Shown here one piece after another: positions 52,004 to 53,910 of a stretch of DNA of 53,910 bases (positions within the stretch are counted from its first letter, which is position 1; every line of letters begins with the position of its first letter). A model generated the notes under the pieces. It had not been told where the DNA came from and made no database searches. It saw only the letters and a list, made by a program, of their open reading frames with translations. A program made the translations under genes and the position numbers. The DNA is taken from the NCBI GenBank assembly GCA_942492225.1, contig CALODS010000063.1, positions 1 through 53,910 of the forward strand, given 5' to 3'. The DNA is from JAFGTX01 sp942492225. GTDB taxonomy: Bacteria > Bacillota > Clostridia > Peptostreptococcales > Acidaminobacteraceae.

Positions 52004-53557
52004 TTATTTTTTATATTTTTGCGCCATTTCCTTCATTGTATAAATAAGTCCTTCGACAATATCACCTGCTAAAAGACCATATTCTCCTTTATAGTTTGCT
52101 GAACTATCTCCTGAACGACCATGAACATAGACACCTAGTCTTGATGCATCAAGTGGTGACAAGCCCTGGGCAATAAATCCTGCAATTATTCCCGTTAATA
52201 CATCTCCAGATCCAGCTGTTGCCATCCCTGAATTCCCTGTTACATTAACAAATACATCGCCATTAGGAGCTGCAACAACTGTTCGTGCACCTTTAAGAAC
52301 AAGAACAACATCCCACTTCTGAGCATAAGTACTTGCTATTTCAACTGGCTTTTCATTGATTTCTTCTGTTGTAATTCCAATAAGACGAGACATTTCCCCT
52401 GGATGAGGTGTCATGACAATACTAGACTTTTTATCTAATAAAATATCCACATTTCGAGCAATAGCATTTAAGCCATCTGCATCAACAACTACTGGTTTTT
52501 CTAGTTCTTGTATAATTCTTCTTACCAGTTCACTGGTTTCAGCGGTATTACCACACCCAGGTCCAATGGCAACAACATCTGCCGCCTGAGATTCTTCAAG
52601 TATTTTGTCAAAGTGTGTTATACCAATGACACCTTTACGTACTTCTTGAAGTGGAATAGTAATTGCTTCTGGTACACTGTGGGTAATTAACATTGCTAAG
52701 CTTTCTGGTATATATAATTTTAAAAGACCAATTCCACTACGCAAAGCACTCTTACAAGTTAGAATAGCCGCTCCTGTTAACCCGGTCGAACCCGCGATTA
52801 AATTTACGCGACCATAGTCACCTTTATGAGAAAATCCGCGTCTCCAAGGAAAAAATTCCATGACTGATTTTTCGGTAATAATATTTCTTTTAATTTTCAT
52901 GCTATCAATAATTTTTGTTGGTATTCCAATATCACGTACCTCTAAGGTACCATTATTCTCACTACCCGGATAAAGAATATTTCCACACTTTGGCGTTGTA
53001 AACGTCACCGTTTTATGGGCTTTAATTCCATGATCATCAACAGCACCTGTATCACCATTTACACCCGATGGCATATCTACTGATAATATATAGGCACTAT
53101 TTTCATTTATGATATCAAAGACACTGGTATGCAGTATTTCTAATGGACGATTAAAACCTGTTCCAAATACAGCATCAACCGTTAAATCACTTGCCTTTGT
53201 TGCTTTTTCAAGTCGCATCAGATTATTAAGTTCTTTTATATTTTCTATTGGTATTTCCATTTTTCGTAAAACATTCAAATTGATTAAGGCGTCTCCAGTA
53301 ATTTCTTTCATATTACCTATAATAAATACTTTAATAAAGATGCCTTTATTATGTAAATGTCTGGCAGCAACAAAACCATCCCCACCATTATTACCCGTAC
53401 CACATACAACCGTTACATTATTTATATTCTCTAATGCTAAAATATCAACCGCTATAGTTGAACCTGCGTTTTCCATTAATACTGCAGATTGTATCTCATA
53501 ATCATTAAGGGCCATTTCATCTATTCTTTTCATTTCTGTGTTGATGGCTAATTTCAT
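52004..53557 (-). CDS. nnr: Bifunctional NAD(P)H-hydrate epimerase/dehydratase
   Basis: About 517 residues with two fused domains. The N-terminal YjeF epimerase domain (about 1-210) has LMENAGSTIAVDIL-like text, CGTGNNGGDGFVAARHLHNK and VDAVFGTGFNRPL. The C-terminal ADP-dependent dehydratase domain (about 225-515) has FSHKGDYGRVNLIAGSTGLT, VMTPHPGEMSRLIG and NSGMATAGSGDVLTGIIAGF, the nucleotide-binding end. It repairs hydrated NADH and NADPH. The ATG at 53557 is used because AAAAAGGAG lies ahead; the longer frame to 53599 would run into acpS. It starts 2 bases after the acpS stop. Confidence 0.95.
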   Translation of the reverse strand: MKLAINTEMKRIDEMALNDYEIQSAVLMENAGSTIAVDILALENINNVTVVCGTGNNGGDGFVAARHLHNKGIFIKVFIIGNMKEITGDALINLNVLRKMEIPIENIKELNNLMRLEKATKASDLTVDAVFGTGFNRPLEILHTSVFDIINENSAYILSVDMPSGVNGDTGAVDDHGIKAHKTVTFTTPKCGNILYPGSENNGTLEVRDIGIPTKIIDSMKIKRNIITEKSVMEFFPWRRGFSHKGDYGRVNLIAGSTGLTGAAILTCKSALRSGIGLLKLYIPESLAMLITHSVPEAITIPLQEVRKGVIGITHFDKILEESQAADVVAIGPGCGNTAETSELVRRIIQELEKPVVVDADGLNAIARNVDILLDKKSSIVMTPHPGEMSRLIGITTEEINEKPVEIASTYAQKWDVVLVLKGARTVVAAPNGDVFVNVTGNSGMATAGSGDVLTGIIAGFIAQGLSPLDASRLGVYVHGRSGDSSANYKGEYGLLAGDIVEGLIYTMKEMAQKYKK

Positions 53558-53559
53558 TT

Positions 53560-53910
53560 TTATGCATCTCCTTTTTGAGGTTGATTGACCCCAGTACAAT
53601 AGGCCACAGCATACCGCTCACAATGTGAGATGCTTACCATGATTTCCGTGATATTCATTGATTCCGCTAATGTTTTTGCACCATTGGTTAGAGAAATAGA
53701 CGGTTTACCTAGTGTATCACGACTTACTTCTATGTCTGTCCATGAAAAGTTTCTGATGCCTGTTCCAAAAACTTTCGACACTGCTTCCTTCGCTGCAAAG
53801 GTACCTGCAATTGAAGTCGCTAGATTATTTTTCGATTCAAAATAAAGACGTTCTTTAGCTGTAAAAATTTTGTCTAAAAAATTACTATTTCGCTCAATAG
53901 CCTTTTTAAT
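53560..53910 (-). CDS. acpS: Holo-[acyl-carrier-protein] synthase, partial (5' end outside window)
   Basis: The frame is open to base 53910, so the N-terminus and start are missing; about 116 residues are visible. The visible start, IKKAIERNSNFLDKIFTAKE, is followed by FAAKEAVSKVFGTGIR, the magnesium/CoA-binding helix with the conserved Glu. DIEVSRDTLGKPSISL and VSISHCERYAVAYC come next. It transfers 4'-phosphopantetheine to the acyl carrier protein. Roughly 10 residues (the usual GIGTDIIEI-like start) are missing. It is the first visible gene of the acpS-nnr-alr-antitoxin-mazF group. Confidence 0.93.
   Translation of the reverse strand: MKKAIERNSNFLDKIFTAKERLYFESKNNLATSIAGTFAAKEAVSKVFGTGIRNFSWTDIEVSRDTLGKPSISLTNGAKTLAESMNITEIMVSISHCERYAVAYCTGVNQPQKGDA

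Noticed and set aside
1..53910. CRISPR arrays, tRNA and rRNA genes, prophage modules
   Set aside because: No regularly spaced repeat array, cloverleaf with a TTC-type arm, rRNA segment or phage structural gene was seen on reading through both strands.

Overview
The window is a chromosomal segment of an AT-rich, endospore-lineage Firmicute, most likely a Clostridia member close to Lachnospirales. Supporting signs are strong GGAGG-type ribosome binding sites, YesMN/Lpl-type sugar regulation, GH94 phosphorylases, split transketolase, an ilv operon with a T-box, and the acpS-nnr-alr-(antitoxin)-mazF block known from Firmicutes. No rRNA, tRNA or CRISPR array was seen. Nearly all genes lie on the minus strand; only two ABC-F genes and one transposase remnant are on plus.

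Layout: 1-2.5 kb holds two ABC-F ATPases (the first cut by the window edge and carrying an apparent C-terminal frameshift). 2.6-7.0 kb holds an IS1182-type transposase and a chemoreceptor gene flanked by 40-bp perfect inverted repeats that also act as terminators. 7.0-23.8 kb is a sugar-utilisation island: two CUT1 permeases, a lipoprotein binding protein, a YesL-like protein, two GH94 phosphorylases (one clearly cellobiose phosphorylase) and an aldose 1-epimerase in one operon with a catabolite-repression site at its head. Upstream are its likely regulators: a membrane-anchored binding protein, a YesM-type kinase and a YesN-type AraC response regulator. Further upstream are a PucR-type regulator and an MsmK-type ATPase that could energise the permeases. 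Imported disaccharide would be cleaved by phosphate, saving ATP, and the epimerase would interconvert sugar anomers.

23.8-28.3 kb is accessory: two transposase remnants joined head to head at a 22-bp palindrome, a repeat cluster, a lone permuted papain-fold hydrolase, and a group IIC intron inserted just after the terminator of the S1-protein gene. 28.4-34.7 kb carries rpsA-like and ilvB-ilvD-ilvC-ACT genes behind a T-box leader and a consensus promoter that contains a perfect dyad. 34.8-38.3 kb is a phosphorelay: stand-alone receiver, HD-GYP response regulator and hybrid kinase with an Hpt domain. 38.6-46.6 kb is a cobalamin-riboswitch operon for a nickel/peptide-type ABC importer (probably cobalt), CbiK, a MATE transporter and a GNAT acetyltransferase. 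46.7-53.9 kb has split transketolase with a structured leader, a WecG/TagA glycosyltransferase, a secreted protein of unknown function, MazF with an atypical antitoxin, alanine racemase, the bifunctional Nnr repair enzyme and a partial AcpS.

Start sites were moved from the longest reading frame to the codon with the best ribosome binding site wherever the evidence was clear.
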